Source of the DNA: Roseiconus lacunae
Lineage (GTDB): Bacteria; Planctomycetota; Planctomycetia; Pirellulales; Pirellulaceae
NCBI RefSeq assembly: GCF_008312935.1
Contig: NZ_VSZO01000009.1
Location: forward strand, 310,001-374,000
Reading direction: 5' to 3'
Length of the DNA stretch: 64,000 nucleotides
The position numbers were made by a program, and so were the translations under genes. The notes under the pieces were generated by a model. That model was not told the origin of the DNA, did no database searches, and saw only the letters and a list, made by a program, of their open reading frames with translations. The first letter of the stretch is position 1; every line of letters begins with the position of its first letter. Below are positions 9,161 through 18,828 of this stretch, in pieces.

Positions 9161-9703
9161 CGATTCATCCTTGGATGTGTGACTTTTGTGAAGATTCGCT
9201 GACGCTTATTCGTCCGTGGCAGCGATCGAACAAGTTTAGAAATGACGGTGTCCCATCGGAAGAGCAATTCGAAAACCGCGATTGCGCGGCAAACCATTCG
9301 TTGGTCATTCCCCGACCGCGAGCCGTTGCGCGAGGGTACCGACCTCGTCAGCGGACGGACGTTCGCCTCGGCGATTGCTTCGAAACCGCGGCGAACACCA
9401 ATGGACGGATCCGTCCTTTCGTCACTAAGTCACCGGGGCGGAGAAATCCTGGCGCCGGATTTCCTCCCTCAGCCGGTCCGGACCCTGCCGCCGCGATCTC
9501 TGCACGCACTGACGGTTCGGCGGAAGTAATCGTCATTTGATCAAAATGGACAATCGTTTCGATGCGGTATCTTTGCTGGCATTGAACGTTTGCCAGGTTC
9601 GAACTTGTGATGAGACTGTCGCCTGATTTTCGCCGCTCGTTCGATCACCTATGCTGAATCAACAATCCGATCGATCCCCTCCAACGACACGAGTGCGTGA
9701 CTG
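9161..9703. other. Intergenic region with several palindromes
   Basis: This spacer holds no convincing gene. Between 9400 and 9490 it has a perfect 14-bp palindrome GGACGGATCCGTCC (9403-9416), a hairpin GAAATCC / GGATTTC with a 7-base loop (9443-9463) and a palindrome GGTCCGGACC (9475-9484). These may be part of a structured element or binding sites; none ends in a T-run. Confidence 0.45.
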
Positions 9704-11089
9704 ATGAAATTTGATCGTTTCTTCGCGACCCATCCCCGCAAGCCTGGAATTGCCAAGATTAGTGCGACCGGACTTCTGATTTCGGCTGCGATTTCGGTGA
9801 CGCAGCCGACGACGTTATCGGCCGACGAGTGGCCTGGGTGGATGGGCGCCCAACGTGACGGTGTGTATCGAGAATCGGGAATCGTGGACTCGATTCCTGA
9901 TGATGGGCTCCCCATCAAGTGGCGTCATCCGATCGCCGCTGGCTATGCGGGCCCGGCGGTCGCCAATGGGAAAGTGTTTGTCCCCGACTACGTGACAAGT
10001 GCCGGCGAATCGTTCAACAATCCGGGGCAACGTGCCAAGCTAAAGGGCAAAGAACGCCTGCTCGCGTTGGACGAAAACAGTGGCGATGTCCTCTGGGAAT
10101 ACGCCTACAACCGACCCTATGAAATCAGCTACCCCTCGGGTCCCCGGGCGACGCCGACGGTCGACGGCGATCGAGTGTATTTCCTCGGTGCCGAAGGCGA
10201 TCTGAGTTGCCTGGACATCGATGACGGAAGCGTGGTTTGGAAGCGCGAGTTCACAAAAGACTTTGGTGCCGACGTGCCGATTTGGGGATTTTCGGCACAT
10301 CCGCTCGTCCATGACGATCTACTATTCACGATGGTCGGCGGTCATGGTCAAGGGATCGTGGCGTTTGATAAGAAGACTGGAAACGTTCGTTGGAAAGCAT
10401 TGGACGTCCCGGCGGGTTACTGCGCGCCGATTAATATCGAAGCCGGCGGCACGACTCAACTGATCGTCTTTCACCCCGAGGGATTGACCAGTCTGGAACC
10501 ATCGACGGGCAAGAAATTTTGGGACATTCCCGTCAGCCCATCCTATGAAATGTCCGTTGCCGTTCCGGTAATCGATGGCAACAAAATGTTTGTCAGCTCG
10601 ATTCACACCGAAGCGGTTTTGATCGAACTCGGAACGGACTCGCCGACCGCAAAAGAACTGTGGCGCGGGGGCGCGAAGAATGCTGTTCATTGCAGCAACG
10701 CGCCCGGCATTTTCGAAGACGGCGTGATCTACGGAACGGACTGTAATCAAGGCGACTTAGTTGCCGTCGACGCGAAAAATGGCGACCGTCTGTGGACAAC
10801 GTTTGAAGCAACCAAACCAGGCGAACGCCGCTTCATCAAGCACGGAACCGCATTCCTAACCCAGCTTGGCGATTCCGATCGCTATCTGGTGATGAGCGAA
10901 AACGGTGACTTGATCGTCGCCAGTTTGACGGCCAAGGAATACAAAGAGCATGGTCGCATGCATGTCCTCGAACCGACCGGCGAAGCGTTCGGTCGGCCGG
11001 TCGTATGGAGCCACCCGGCGTATGCCAATCAAACTGCCTACGTGCGGAACGACAAGGAGATTGTCGCCGTCGACCTAAGTGCCAAATAG
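9704..11089 (+). CDS. Secreted PQQ-type beta-propeller protein
   Basis: The 461-residue protein has an N-terminal signal (ISATGLLISAAISVTQPTTLSADEW) and then repeats of the PQQ/BamB-like beta-propeller type. Blades are seen in PAVANGKVFVPDY, LLALDENSGDVLWEYAYN, PTVDGDRVYFLGAEGDLSCL, IVAFDKKTGNVRWKA and LVAVDAKNGDRLWTTFE, each with the ALDxxxGxxxW pattern. Proteins of this kind in planctomycetes are extracytoplasmic; some relatives bind pyrroloquinoline quinone and others, like BamB, are structural. No heme or dehydrogenase-specific motif is seen, so an enzymatic role is unproven. It is a single gene, convergent with the BBP7 gene and separated from it by a bidirectional terminator. Confidence 0.9.
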   Translation: MKFDRFFATHPRKPGIAKISATGLLISAAISVTQPTTLSADEWPGWMGAQRDGVYRESGIVDSIPDDGLPIKWRHPIAAGYAGPAVANGKVFVPDYVTSAGESFNNPGQRAKLKGKERLLALDENSGDVLWEYAYNRPYEISYPSGPRATPTVDGDRVYFLGAEGDLSCLDIDDGSVVWKREFTKDFGADVPIWGFSAHPLVHDDLLFTMVGGHGQGIVAFDKKTGNVRWKALDVPAGYCAPINIEAGGTTQLIVFHPEGLTSLEPSTGKKFWDIPVSPSYEMSVAVPVIDGNKMFVSSIHTEAVLIELGTDSPTAKELWRGGAKNAVHCSNAPGIFEDGVIYGTDCNQGDLVAVDAKNGDRLWTTFEATKPGERRFIKHGTAFLTQLGDSDRYLVMSENGDLIVASLTAKEYKEHGRMHVLEPTGEAFGRPVVWSHPAYANQTAYVRNDKEIVAVDLSAK

Positions 11090-11142
11090 CATCGATTGAA
11101 ACTCCGGCCCCCGCTGGTGCCGTTAACAATTGATCATCAATA

Positions 11143-11177
11143 AAAAAACCCCGGCCGATCGTTCGGCCGGGGTTTTT
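11143..11177. terminator. Bidirectional intrinsic terminator
   Basis: CCCCGGCCGA (11149-11158), a TCGT loop and TCGGCCGGGG (11163-11172) form a perfect 10-bp stem. Seven As precede it and five Ts follow it, so it can end transcription in both directions. It sits between the stops of the convergent genes at 11089 and 11224. Confidence 0.93.
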
Positions 11178-11223
11178 ATCGTTTGTATGTCGACCGCCAT
11201 GCGATCGCGATCGAAATGGTCCG

Positions 11224-12702
11224 TTACCAGGTGTACTCGGCACCGACGGTGAAACCTTGTAAGACCAAGTCGTCGTAGACGAACGATCGATCAACGTTGG
11301 TCGTGTTAAAGATATTGGTGATCGCCGCCTGATCGAGTCCGCCGTAGACGATGTCGTCCACCGCAAGAACATAGTACGACGAACGCACGGCCAGCGAGTA
11401 GGTCAGGCGATAGATCATCTTCAGTTCGAAGTCGGCCATGAACGTGGTGTCTTGGTCGAAATCCGAAACCGTTGCACTGCCCGGGGTGGCTCCGATTCCT
11501 AGCGAATTGGATCGCACATAAGTCCGACGGTCGATATCGTTTTGAACCCAAGCGGTTTTCGATCCGACTCCGACGGAGATTCCCGAGCAAACGTTCCACC
11601 AGAAATCGAATCCGACCTGGGGACCGAACAAGTGGTTCTTCGAACTCGTGTCGCTTTCGAAGAATCGGGTGGGGTCACCGTTGACCGACGTCGAGTACAA
11701 CAGCGAGTCGTCGTAGCGGACGTATCGCAGGCCGAACAACCACGAGCTTTGGAAGCGGCAGTAAGGGAACATCGCTCGGCGTCGATAGTTCAGTTCTGCC
11801 GAGTGGAACGCACTTCGCGAAACCAAGCTTTGAACGCTCGACCGATCGGTGTCGTCATAGCCGTTATTGGGTGTTACCCCATAGTCGCTGATAAAGGAAT
11901 ACAGGCTGTCGGTGCCGGAGGTCGCCGATGCGGTGCCGCTCCACTCGTTGCCGCCCATGTAAACACCTTCGATGTTTCCACCGGGGCCCCAGAGAAACGC
12001 GACCGAAGCCCGCACTCCACCTTCCAAATCGTCCTCGCCGACGTCATCAAGGGTGAGTGCCGGGGTACCGTTGACTCCGTCGGTAGCGATCACGCCCGGT
12101 ACACCGCCATCGATCTCGCGGCTCAGGAACATTCCCTCCAGGCTGACGTCGTACCAACGCTGGTTGCACAAGCTCGCTTCGCTATAAGGACTCAGCAACG
12201 AAGCAGCCCCGGCAAGCACCGAACCGGCATAGCCGAATGGGGTCTCGCGGCATGCCGTGCAACCGGCACCACGGCAGAATAAACAAGCCGGCCCGCCGCC
12301 GGATCGCATCTTGCCAAGCAATCCGCCGCCACCAAGAATTCCGTTGCAATCACAACCGCCGCCGCCGCCACAAGAACCGCACACCATGCGGTCCATCGCG
12401 GGCATCATCGACATCGTGTCGCAACCACTGTCACAATAGCCAACCGGCGTGACTCCGCCGGGGCCGCCTGGAATACCCATTGCGGGCATTCCTGCCGGGA
12501 CAACGTAACCGCTGCCCTGTAAGTCATAATTTGCCAAGGAGATCCCTTGGGCATTCGCCTGGACGCCGCCGGCGATGAGAATCGATGCGAACGCCACGAC
12601 GGCTGCGAATGCAGTCCCTAAGACGCGCGGCATCGTCCCGAAGCGGGGCGAAGTAAGCATTGAAGATGGTCTGTAAAGCATGGTTCGAATCATTCGGTGC
12701 AT
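11224..12702 (-). CDS. BBP7-type outer-membrane beta-barrel protein with Cys-rich N-terminal region
   Basis: The 492-residue protein starts at the ATG at 12702, with GGAG nine bases upstream; the frame remains open to 12837 but that extension has no good start site. The signal peptide ends near residue 51 (FASILIAGGVQANA-QG). Residues 90-151 are Gly-rich and hold ten cysteines in pairs, including CGSC and CLFCRGAGCTAC. From about residue 170 the chain alternates polar and hydrophobic residues in short strands (WYDVSLEGMFLSRE, VRASVAFLWGP, IEGVYMGG, SWLFGLRYVRYDD) and ends in YTW, a typical outer-membrane C-terminal aromatic. This is the BBP7 barrel pattern known from planctomycetes. It would sit in the outer membrane; cargo or partner is unknown. 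Confidence 0.85.
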   Translation of the reverse strand: MHRMIRTMLYRPSSMLTSPRFGTMPRVLGTAFAAVVAFASILIAGGVQANAQGISLANYDLQGSGYVVPAGMPAMGIPGGPGGVTPVGYCDSGCDTMSMMPAMDRMVCGSCGGGGGCDCNGILGGGGLLGKMRSGGGPACLFCRGAGCTACRETPFGYAGSVLAGAASLLSPYSEASLCNQRWYDVSLEGMFLSREIDGGVPGVIATDGVNGTPALTLDDVGEDDLEGGVRASVAFLWGPGGNIEGVYMGGNEWSGTASATSGTDSLYSFISDYGVTPNNGYDDTDRSSVQSLVSRSAFHSAELNYRRRAMFPYCRFQSSWLFGLRYVRYDDSLLYSTSVNGDPTRFFESDTSSKNHLFGPQVGFDFWWNVCSGISVGVGSKTAWVQNDIDRRTYVRSNSLGIGATPGSATVSDFDQDTTFMADFELKMIYRLTYSLAVRSSYYVLAVDDIVYGGLDQAAITNIFNTTNVDRSFVYDDLVLQGFTVGAEYTW

Positions 12703-13251
12703 CGCAAACGTCTCCGCGGTCGCAGCCGCCTCTTTGATTTGGCTCGTTTGCCCGAGCCATTCCCAACGCTTTACTGCGTCAGTTCTCCCGAGCGACGATA
12801 AAAAGGGGAGGAAGACTAAGCACGTGCGCAATGACACCGACTGTCATCGTGCGCGAACGCTCGGCGCGTCATCGAAGCGCAGAACACTCGCAGTCCTGGT
12901 ATCCCCCCCTGGACATTGATTTGAAGCGAATCCGCCTGATGCCGACCGTCAACGCATCCCTGCGTTCGGCACGTCCGGCATCATGCAGACAATCGCCTCA
13001 GCCGGAAGTATCGGCACGACCGGACCCAATCGTTTGGGAAAATCCACTAGAAGCGGTCAGGAAATCTTGCCGGCTCAGGCGAATTCTGCCGCGAAGTCAC
13101 TTTTTTTGCCTTCCATCGGGGGACGTGCCCCCAGGAGGGTTTGATCGTCGCGGCCTCAGCACCGACAATGGCGCACAACTGAGCAGCGTGAATGTTTCAC
13201 CGTGGATGAGCTAGCGTTCGAAGAACCACTCACAGTCGTTGTTGAATTCCG
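12703..13251. other. Divergent spacer, BBP7 gene / 13252 gene
   Basis: No gene is supported here. An imperfect hairpin spans 12826-12854: GCGCA-ATGACA pairs with TGTCAT-(CG)-TGCGC around a 5-base loop, about 125 bases upstream of the BBP7 start. It could be a regulatory or transcript-end structure. Promoters of both genes must lie in this spacer. Confidence 0.4.
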
Positions 13252-15471
13252 ATGGATCCCCTTTCGACGAAACTGTCCGGACACCTTGGCCCTGCAAAGG
13301 CCAAAGCGTCGCGTCGAAAGTCGTCCGCTTCAGAAAGCGAACCGATCGACCTCGATCAACTCCGTCAATTCGCCATGGCTGGATCGACGTCGTCTCATCC
13401 CGAAGGCTTTGAATCGATCCAATCGCTGCGAATGCGACTTGGAGTTCCGCCCCAAGAACTGGCGGATCATCTAATCACGAAATTCGTCGACGCCTGCCGC
13501 GATCGCTATGATCGCGGATTGCCGATTCCCAAACCGGATCTCGCCCGCTGCTTCCTCTCAGACAAAGGAACGATCGTCTTCGAAGATCCGTATACCGGGG
13601 AATTGATTGACGATAAAACCGACGATCTCTTTAAAACGATTGGCGAAGTTTTCCGCCATGCCATCGTAACCCCGCGTGCCGCCGAATCTCGCCGTCGCGA
13701 TAGCCAAACGTCGGCAACCCTTCTTAAACAACGTTTCGATCGACACGATGTCGAAGAAACCGAAACGGCGGGTTTGTCAGCCGCCGAAAAAGATCGTCGA
13801 CAAATCATCGTCGATCAGTTTACCGACGCGCTTGCCGATCGCTTTGGCAAAGAAAACCTGCAGCCCGCGCATGACAAAGCACTCACCCCACGATTGACCA
13901 AGCTGCAACCGGTTCAAGTCGATCGCAGATTCAATTGGAATCTCGTCCTCGGTGTCGGCTGCATGGTCCTCGTCCTTGCGCTTGTCTACACCGGATACCA
14001 CATCGCAAACCTGCGGCAAGAACAGGTGGCGAAGGCACCGCGTCCGGCGTTGACGACAAACGACTCGGCGAATTTGCGTCAAGACTCGCCAGTCCTTTCC
14101 CCGCTTCCACCGCCGGATCCAAGCGAGCTACGGTCTCTCGAACGCCCCGAACTTTCACCCGAAGATCGCAAGAAAATCGAAGAGTCTTCGGCAAACTTGT
14201 ATTCCAATCGCCAAACAACATCGAGTGAACCCGATGACATCTTGGACATGGTCGCGGGAATCGCCCCGGATGGTCAGGTCGACCTGAGCTCTCGAACAAC
14301 CATCTTGCCTGATGGAATTTCGATCGAGGACCTGCAAACCCAGCCCGAAAATCTCTCGCTTGACCCGCGAGCAAACACCACCACCCCGCGCACGGTCGAT
14401 GATATCGATGCCTTGGAGGCGATGTTTGCTGAAAACAGTTCCGCAGATCCGCAAGCCTCCCCCAGTCGCGATGGTGATCCCATCACCCCTGGCCCCCCAT
14501 CCGCTCCCAGCACCAAAACCACGCCCCCTAATCACGAAGCAGCGGGTGGCTACCATGTCGCGCTTCCGCCGGTCAGCGATACCGAAACACTTGCTAGTCT
14601 GGGGTCCGGTACGCCGCCTTTTGTTCGCATCGAATCACCGCGAACGCCTCAGTTCAGCCTCCGGCAACAGAGTAATGTCACTGAAGTCACGCTAACCGAC
14701 GAAGCGACCGTCGTTGCGCATCTTTCAAAGTCATCCCCTAGTCAATTCCGCTGGGCCGAAGCTGCTAAAACAGAACTGGCGGCGCGTCGGCTGTTGCACG
14801 CCCGATTAATCGACGCGGAAGGCGAGTCGATTTTCCTACGACCGCGGATCGAAACCGCCCCTTATCCGATGGCGTTCACGCCCGAAACGTGGAATCCAGT
14901 GTGGGACATTCGCGGCCGACTGGACGAGAAATCAACTCGGCTACAGTTTTCCTTCGACGCCCCCGAAACGATCGAGTGGGCTTGGATCGAAGAGTTTGAC
15001 TCATCACGACTCAATGGTGGCACCGCCTCCGCCGTCTTCACCACTCGTGATAGCGAGATGGTGGCAATCGGAGTCAAGATGCGGGTCCGTACGACAGACG
15101 AGTTATCCTTGCAGATGGGATTCGCGGGACGTATCGATCCACAGTTCGCGTTTCAGCCGATCGACCTACGATCATTGCAACAGGTCTTTGAGCAATGGCG
15201 ACCGTACCTATTCTCTGCGAAAACCAAGCTGAAGCTGGGCAAAGAACAACTCTCCAGCATGAGCGGGATCGCTCAGGCTGGCCAAAGAAGACGGATAGCA
15301 GCACTTGAAGATCAAGTCGAAGTCATAGAAGCGACCGTCAATCGCTTGCGTGTTCTACTGGCACTCGCCGAGGAGATTCACCAAACCGTGAAACTCAATC
15401 TACGGCTTTACGTTCAGTGGGAAAACGAACAACAGACGATCCTGGAAACGATCACGCCGGACGCAAATTGA
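13252..15471 (+). CDS. Single-pass membrane protein of unknown function
   Basis: The 739-residue protein begins with about 225 cytoplasmic residues, mostly charged helices. A transmembrane helix follows at about 228-250 (NWNLVLGVGCMVLVLALVYTGYHI), then a long Pro/Ser/Thr-rich low-complexity linker (about 265-460). The C-terminal part (about 460-739) is more regular and ends in a coiled-coil-like stretch (RRRIAALEDQVEVIEATVNRLRVLLALAEEI). No enzymatic motif is seen. A large N-terminal cytoplasmic region, one helix and a large outer part suggest a transmembrane adaptor or sensor, as in several proteins near 37-46 kb, but this is inference only. The ribosome-binding site at the ATG is weak. Family not recognised. 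Confidence 0.85.
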   Translation: MDPLSTKLSGHLGPAKAKASRRKSSASESEPIDLDQLRQFAMAGSTSSHPEGFESIQSLRMRLGVPPQELADHLITKFVDACRDRYDRGLPIPKPDLARCFLSDKGTIVFEDPYTGELIDDKTDDLFKTIGEVFRHAIVTPRAAESRRRDSQTSATLLKQRFDRHDVEETETAGLSAAEKDRRQIIVDQFTDALADRFGKENLQPAHDKALTPRLTKLQPVQVDRRFNWNLVLGVGCMVLVLALVYTGYHIANLRQEQVAKAPRPALTTNDSANLRQDSPVLSPLPPPDPSELRSLERPELSPEDRKKIEESSANLYSNRQTTSSEPDDILDMVAGIAPDGQVDLSSRTTILPDGISIEDLQTQPENLSLDPRANTTTPRTVDDIDALEAMFAENSSADPQASPSRDGDPITPGPPSAPSTKTTPPNHEAAGGYHVALPPVSDTETLASLGSGTPPFVRIESPRTPQFSLRQQSNVTEVTLTDEATVVAHLSKSSPSQFRWAEAAKTELAARRLLHARLIDAEGESIFLRPRIETAPYPMAFTPETWNPVWDIRGRLDEKSTRLQFSFDAPETIEWAWIEEFDSSRLNGGTASAVFTTRDSEMVAIGVKMRVRTTDELSLQMGFAGRIDPQFAFQPIDLRSLQQVFEQWRPYLFSAKTKLKLGKEQLSSMSGIAQAGQRRRIAALEDQVEVIEATVNRLRVLLALAEEIHQTVKLNLRLYVQWENEQQTILETITPDAN

Positions 15472-15683
15472 GTTTCCCGGCGCACCGATTCAACTGACCA
15501 GACAGTGATGCCGGTCACTCATGCCCTGGCGGAACATTATTCCGGCGGCGTTGCAATGCCTTTTCGCGAAAAACGACGCCAGCGGTTAAGCTTTGCCGGT
15601 TATTCGTCCGATACCGGTTCTGACGGGATTCGAAGCCGCACCGCGGACCCGACATGATCAGATCCAACTTAGGCACGGAAGCC

Positions 15684-15923
15684 ATGAGCCGAAAAAAGAC
15701 TTCTGGACGCATTACTCGAGTCACCGCAATCGCTATCGTCACGGGCACCTGCTTGGTTGGCGCCACCGGTTGCCAGGTCTCGATGAACGGACAAACTTTA
15801 CCAAGTCCGTACTACCTGCAAGACGACGTACAGTATTTCCCCGCTGGTCCCGAGTTCAAACTGTCGCGTGAAGCCGCAGCCTTGAAAGCAGCCCGCGCAC
15901 AAGAAAAACTCTCGCGTAACTAG
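15684..15923 (+). CDS. Small lipoprotein
   Basis: The 79-residue protein starts at the ATG at 15684; the in-frame ATG at 15654 would add ten residues and cannot be ruled out. It has a type II signal: the hydrophobic core AIAIVTGTCLVG is followed by the lipobox ATGC with Cys30. The mature part contains GQTLPSPYYLQDDVQYFPAG and a short charged C-terminal helix rich in Ala, Lys and Glu. This pattern resembles small conserved planctomycete lipoproteins, but I recall it only as a family trait. It would be anchored in a membrane by lipid at the cysteine. It is monocistronic, 212 bases after the 13252 gene. Confidence 0.75.
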   Translation: MSRKKTSGRITRVTAIAIVTGTCLVGATGCQVSMNGQTLPSPYYLQDDVQYFPAGPEFKLSREAAALKAARAQEKLSRN

Positions 15924-16239
15924 CACGACGACGGCAGCCTACGCCATCGTTCACTTTGACGCGTTAGAAAATCAGTACCCACCAAAGCCTCGCAGGGCCT
16001 TCAGCCTTTGCGCGGTGCGTACTTCGTCCGCGCTGTGAATGAAGGTGCATCCGTTCATCCAACGCGGATTCAATCTTTGGGATTGCCTGCTGGGAATCGA
16101 ACACGAACGATGACGCACACGTCTGGCCCATCTCGGTGCCATGTCGTGGCAAAGTGTTCGACTACCTGCCATCAGCCGGCGAGCATCGTCACTCGGCAAA
16201 CGGCAAACCCAGCGACAGCATCTCAACTGCGGTTTGCGG
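15924..16239. other. Intergenic region, nothing recognised
   Basis: This spacer between the lipoprotein and the small protein at 16240 holds no convincing gene or repeat. Open frames on both strands lack protein-like composition. Confidence 0.45.
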
Positions 16240-16494
16240 TCAGGACAGCTTGGCGATCGCTTCGGCGACCAAGGCAGGATCGTCCTTTTCTCGCAAATGT
16301 TGAATTTGCTTCTCAGACAGGCCCGCCTTCTCGAGGTGACTACACAGACGCTTCCAGATCGTCTCGCGTTTTTTCCCCTCGCTCAGGTACAACTCCGTGA
16401 TCGCTTCCTGGGCCTTCTGAATACCGATCGCATCGCGATTCCGGTAATAATTCTTGATGATCCGTTCTTGGTGCGGCGTTCGATTTGCATTCAT
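16240..16494 (-). CDS. Small charged protein of unknown function
   Basis: From the ATG at 16494 the product is 84 residues; the frame is open to 16605 but the extra residues look non-coding. It is strongly helical and basic (HQERIIKNYYRNRDAIGIQKAQEAITELYLSEGKKRETIW), with a second helix KAGLSEKQIQHLREKDDPALVAEAIAKL. No signal peptide or membrane segment is present, so it is cytosolic. The clean amphipathic pattern and the loss of coding quality outside it argue that it is real. Family not identified. It is transcribed away from aroH, with a short shared spacer. Confidence 0.65.
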   Translation of the reverse strand: MNANRTPHQERIIKNYYRNRDAIGIQKAQEAITELYLSEGKKRETIWKRLCSHLEKAGLSEKQIQHLREKDDPALVAEAIAKLS

Positions 16495-16706
16495 AGCGAT
16501 TGAATTCTTACAGACTCGAAGAGGGAGCGTCGGCGTCGGACACGAAACTCGGCTTACCGGGCAGGCCGATACATTCGCGTCACCACGGTTATCGACTTTG
16601 GCCACGATGCGCTATAGTAGGCAATTGCAGAGACGCTTTGTACGGCTAAAACGCAGCAGGAGCGCCAGCAACTAGCATTCTTATCGAGAGCGAAAGGAAA
16701 TATTCA

Positions 16707-17156
16707 ATGACGACCGCATGCCGGGGCGTTCGCGGAGCCACCACCGTCGACGTCGACGACCGAGACGAAATTTTGCTGAAAACACGGCAACTGTTGGCAC
16801 TGATTATCCGCCAGAATGAAATCGACACCGCGGACATCGCCAGCGCCCAATTCACCGTGACGGAAGATATCAAGGCCGAGTTTCCCGCACTCGCCGCCCG
16901 TCAATTAGGATGGGGCGAGGTCCCTCTGCTGTGCGGCTATGAAATCTCGGTCGAACGCTCGCTACCTCGCTGCATTCGCGTCCTAATGCATTGGAACACC
17001 AGTAAGCCGCAGTCCGAAATTCGGCACGTTTACCTGCATGATGCCGTAAAACTTCGACCGGACTTGTCAGAGGTTCCTCCGGTCGACTTTGACGAACTTG
17101 AACTCTGGATTCAATCACAAATCAATTCAAAAGCCGCCGGAGAAAATGCGGGATAA
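16707..17156 (+). CDS. aroH: Monofunctional chorismate mutase (AroH type)
   Basis: This 149-residue enzyme converts chorismate to prephenate in the shikimate branch leading to phenylalanine and tyrosine. It aligns along its length with Bacillus-type AroH: the start RGVRGATTV, the middle FTVTEDIKAEFPALAARQLGW, then VPLLCGYEISVERSLPRCIRVLMHWNT and SEIRHVYLHDAVKLRPDL. The residues that match the known active site are Arg9, Cys76, Glu79 and Arg91 in this numbering. AAAGGAAA lies close upstream of the ATG. It is a small cytosolic trimeric enzyme in relatives. The gene stands alone here; no other aromatic-pathway gene is nearby. Confidence 0.96.
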   Translation: MTTACRGVRGATTVDVDDRDEILLKTRQLLALIIRQNEIDTADIASAQFTVTEDIKAEFPALAARQLGWGEVPLLCGYEISVERSLPRCIRVLMHWNTSKPQSEIRHVYLHDAVKLRPDLSEVPPVDFDELELWIQSQINSKAAGENAG

Positions 17157-17700
17157 CGCTTGCCGACCTGTTGAGTTGCGAGTTTCGTCTCTCACAAAGT
17201 CGCCTTCCGCTCCGCAATACCTGTAGGAAAGAACGCTACGTTCACAAAGCAAAGGGCGACAATAGAAGATCAACAGGCTGTTAGAACTTGCCCGACCAAC
17301 GTCGGCCGGCGATGCGCAAGCTGCCTTCGCCAGCAGCGGTCCCTGCGTTACATCGGGGTGGAAAGCGCGGGCTCGACACTAGCGTTCGGCTTACATTTTC
17401 CAGACCGGTGCTTCGGTCGAACGGGGTTTTGACCGGGCACAAGAATGCCTGTGTCGTGTGCTCGTGTAAAAACAAGCTCACCCAAAAAACTCCGCGCCCC
17501 GTCCGGCAGATCCGACATGCACGAATACGCAAGGCTAAACCTTGGCAAAAAAGTCTAACCTGCGGTTCCAAACCGCCAACGAACTGAGTGTCATCCACGC
17601 GTCCTACGTCGTCGGTACTGGTGCACGCTGCACCGATCAGGCGACCGAAGAAAAACTGGCGCCCCCGACCAGCCAGATCAACACGCGTTTGGCATCGTCG

Positions 17701-18528
17701 ATGATCGACGTTTCGCGATTCTGGTCCGCGCTTTTCGCCGAAGTCGCCGCGGGCAATCCGATTCGCGTCAGTTGTGAAGCCGCCTTGTCTGCAGCCGGTT
17801 GCAGTGAGCTGCAAATCGAATCGACCGCCGCGGCATTGTGCAGTCAACTGGATGATTGCCGCATCGCTTTGTCCGGACGTTTTCCGAAGCTTCAAGAACA
17901 GCTCAAACTGCGGGCCGGACCGCTGCGTGATCGTTGGCAGACGTACGGCCCTGGATTGCTCATCGAATCCGCCAAACTAATCTGGCATTCCGCACCGCCG
18001 GAACAGTGGTGGCCGGAGAATGTCGATTGCCTGTTGGTACAGCCGTTCCGGGGTGGTGATGGTGGATTTGACTCGGGCAGCAAACGTATTTGGATCGAAG
18101 CAATGCTAACCGATCCCGATCCGGTCGTCACCGAAGTCATCCGGCTGGCCTACTTGACCACTCAAGTCGCGATTGGGCAGCACCTTGAGCAGTCGCTTGG
18201 CCCCGGCGGACTGCAAAGCGACCAACCCGAAGGATTCGGATCGGGGACGCTTCGTCAATCCTTGCTGCCTTGGGACTTGGGTACGGTACCGATTGTTCTC
18301 AAGGCCGCCAAGAACCTGGGACTGCACACGCAACACGATCTCCCCGTACAAAAAACAATCGAACTTTGGCGTCTCGGTGATGGCGAAGTTGCCTCGGTCG
18401 TCGCATCGTGGTGGCAGCAGTGGGGCGATCGAGACGTCGCGATGCCGGTATCATTGAAAGCGCTTTCCCAAGCGATGAAACCGCTGGCCGAGCGGCGGCA
18501 AGCGAGTCGCCTGCACGACAACGCTTGA
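17701..18528 (+). CDS. Conserved-looking protein of unknown function
   Basis: I place the start at the ATG at 17701 (275 residues), where protein-like sequence begins (MIDVSRFWSALFAEVAAGNPIRV). The frame is open further, and a TTG at 17542 with AAGG seven bases upstream is an alternative that would add 53 residues of poor quality. The protein is a mixture of helices without signal peptide or membrane segments. Notable stretches are LLIESAKLIWHSAPPEQWWPENVDCLLVQP, GGDGGFDSGSKRIWIEAMLTDPDP and a Trp-rich end VASWWQQWGDRDV. No catalytic motif is evident. It looks like a cytosolic planctomycete-specific protein; function unknown. Confidence 0.72.
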   Translation: MIDVSRFWSALFAEVAAGNPIRVSCEAALSAAGCSELQIESTAAALCSQLDDCRIALSGRFPKLQEQLKLRAGPLRDRWQTYGPGLLIESAKLIWHSAPPEQWWPENVDCLLVQPFRGGDGGFDSGSKRIWIEAMLTDPDPVVTEVIRLAYLTTQVAIGQHLEQSLGPGGLQSDQPEGFGSGTLRQSLLPWDLGTVPIVLKAAKNLGLHTQHDLPVQKTIELWRLGDGEVASVVASWWQQWGDRDVAMPVSLKALSQAMKPLAERRQASRLHDNA

Positions 18529-18828
18529 TCCCGTCGCTTAAGAAATCAACTTTGCCATCGCACCTCGCCTGAGCTTCGGTTCGACCCAGCAACGTTTTGA
18601 GCGTTGCAGCTGCCAAACGCCTCGGCGGTTTGTCGATCTCCCCAGAAGCGCGACGCTCGCTCCGTGTCGATCAAATGTTTGAGGCCGCCCCGTTAGCCGG
18701 CGGGCGTCAGCGCCGGTCATTGCAACGAAACCGTGATCAACGCCAGTTAACTGATCCTTATTTGAGCTGTTGACGAAGCACTATCGATGAATCGAAAGCC
18801 TCGCCGACTGCCGCTACGGCCAGACTTC
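18529..18828. other. Convergent spacer with a possible degenerate MITE-like element
   Basis: No gene is supported. A possible weak relative of the ~130-bp element is seen: GTTAGCCGGCGGGCGTCAG near 18692, CAACGCCAGTTAACTGAT near 18740 and a right end TGACGAAGCACTAT at 18771-18784. A left end cannot be recognised. Confidence 0.35.

Noticed and set aside
11542-12282. Open plus-strand frame of 246 codons
   Set aside because: It is antisense to the BBP7 gene, which has a signal peptide and a barrel pattern.
17281-17895. Open minus-strand frame of 204 codons
   Set aside because: It overlaps the gene at 17701 in opposite sense and has Arg/Gly/Cys-rich composition typical of antisense frames in this DNA.
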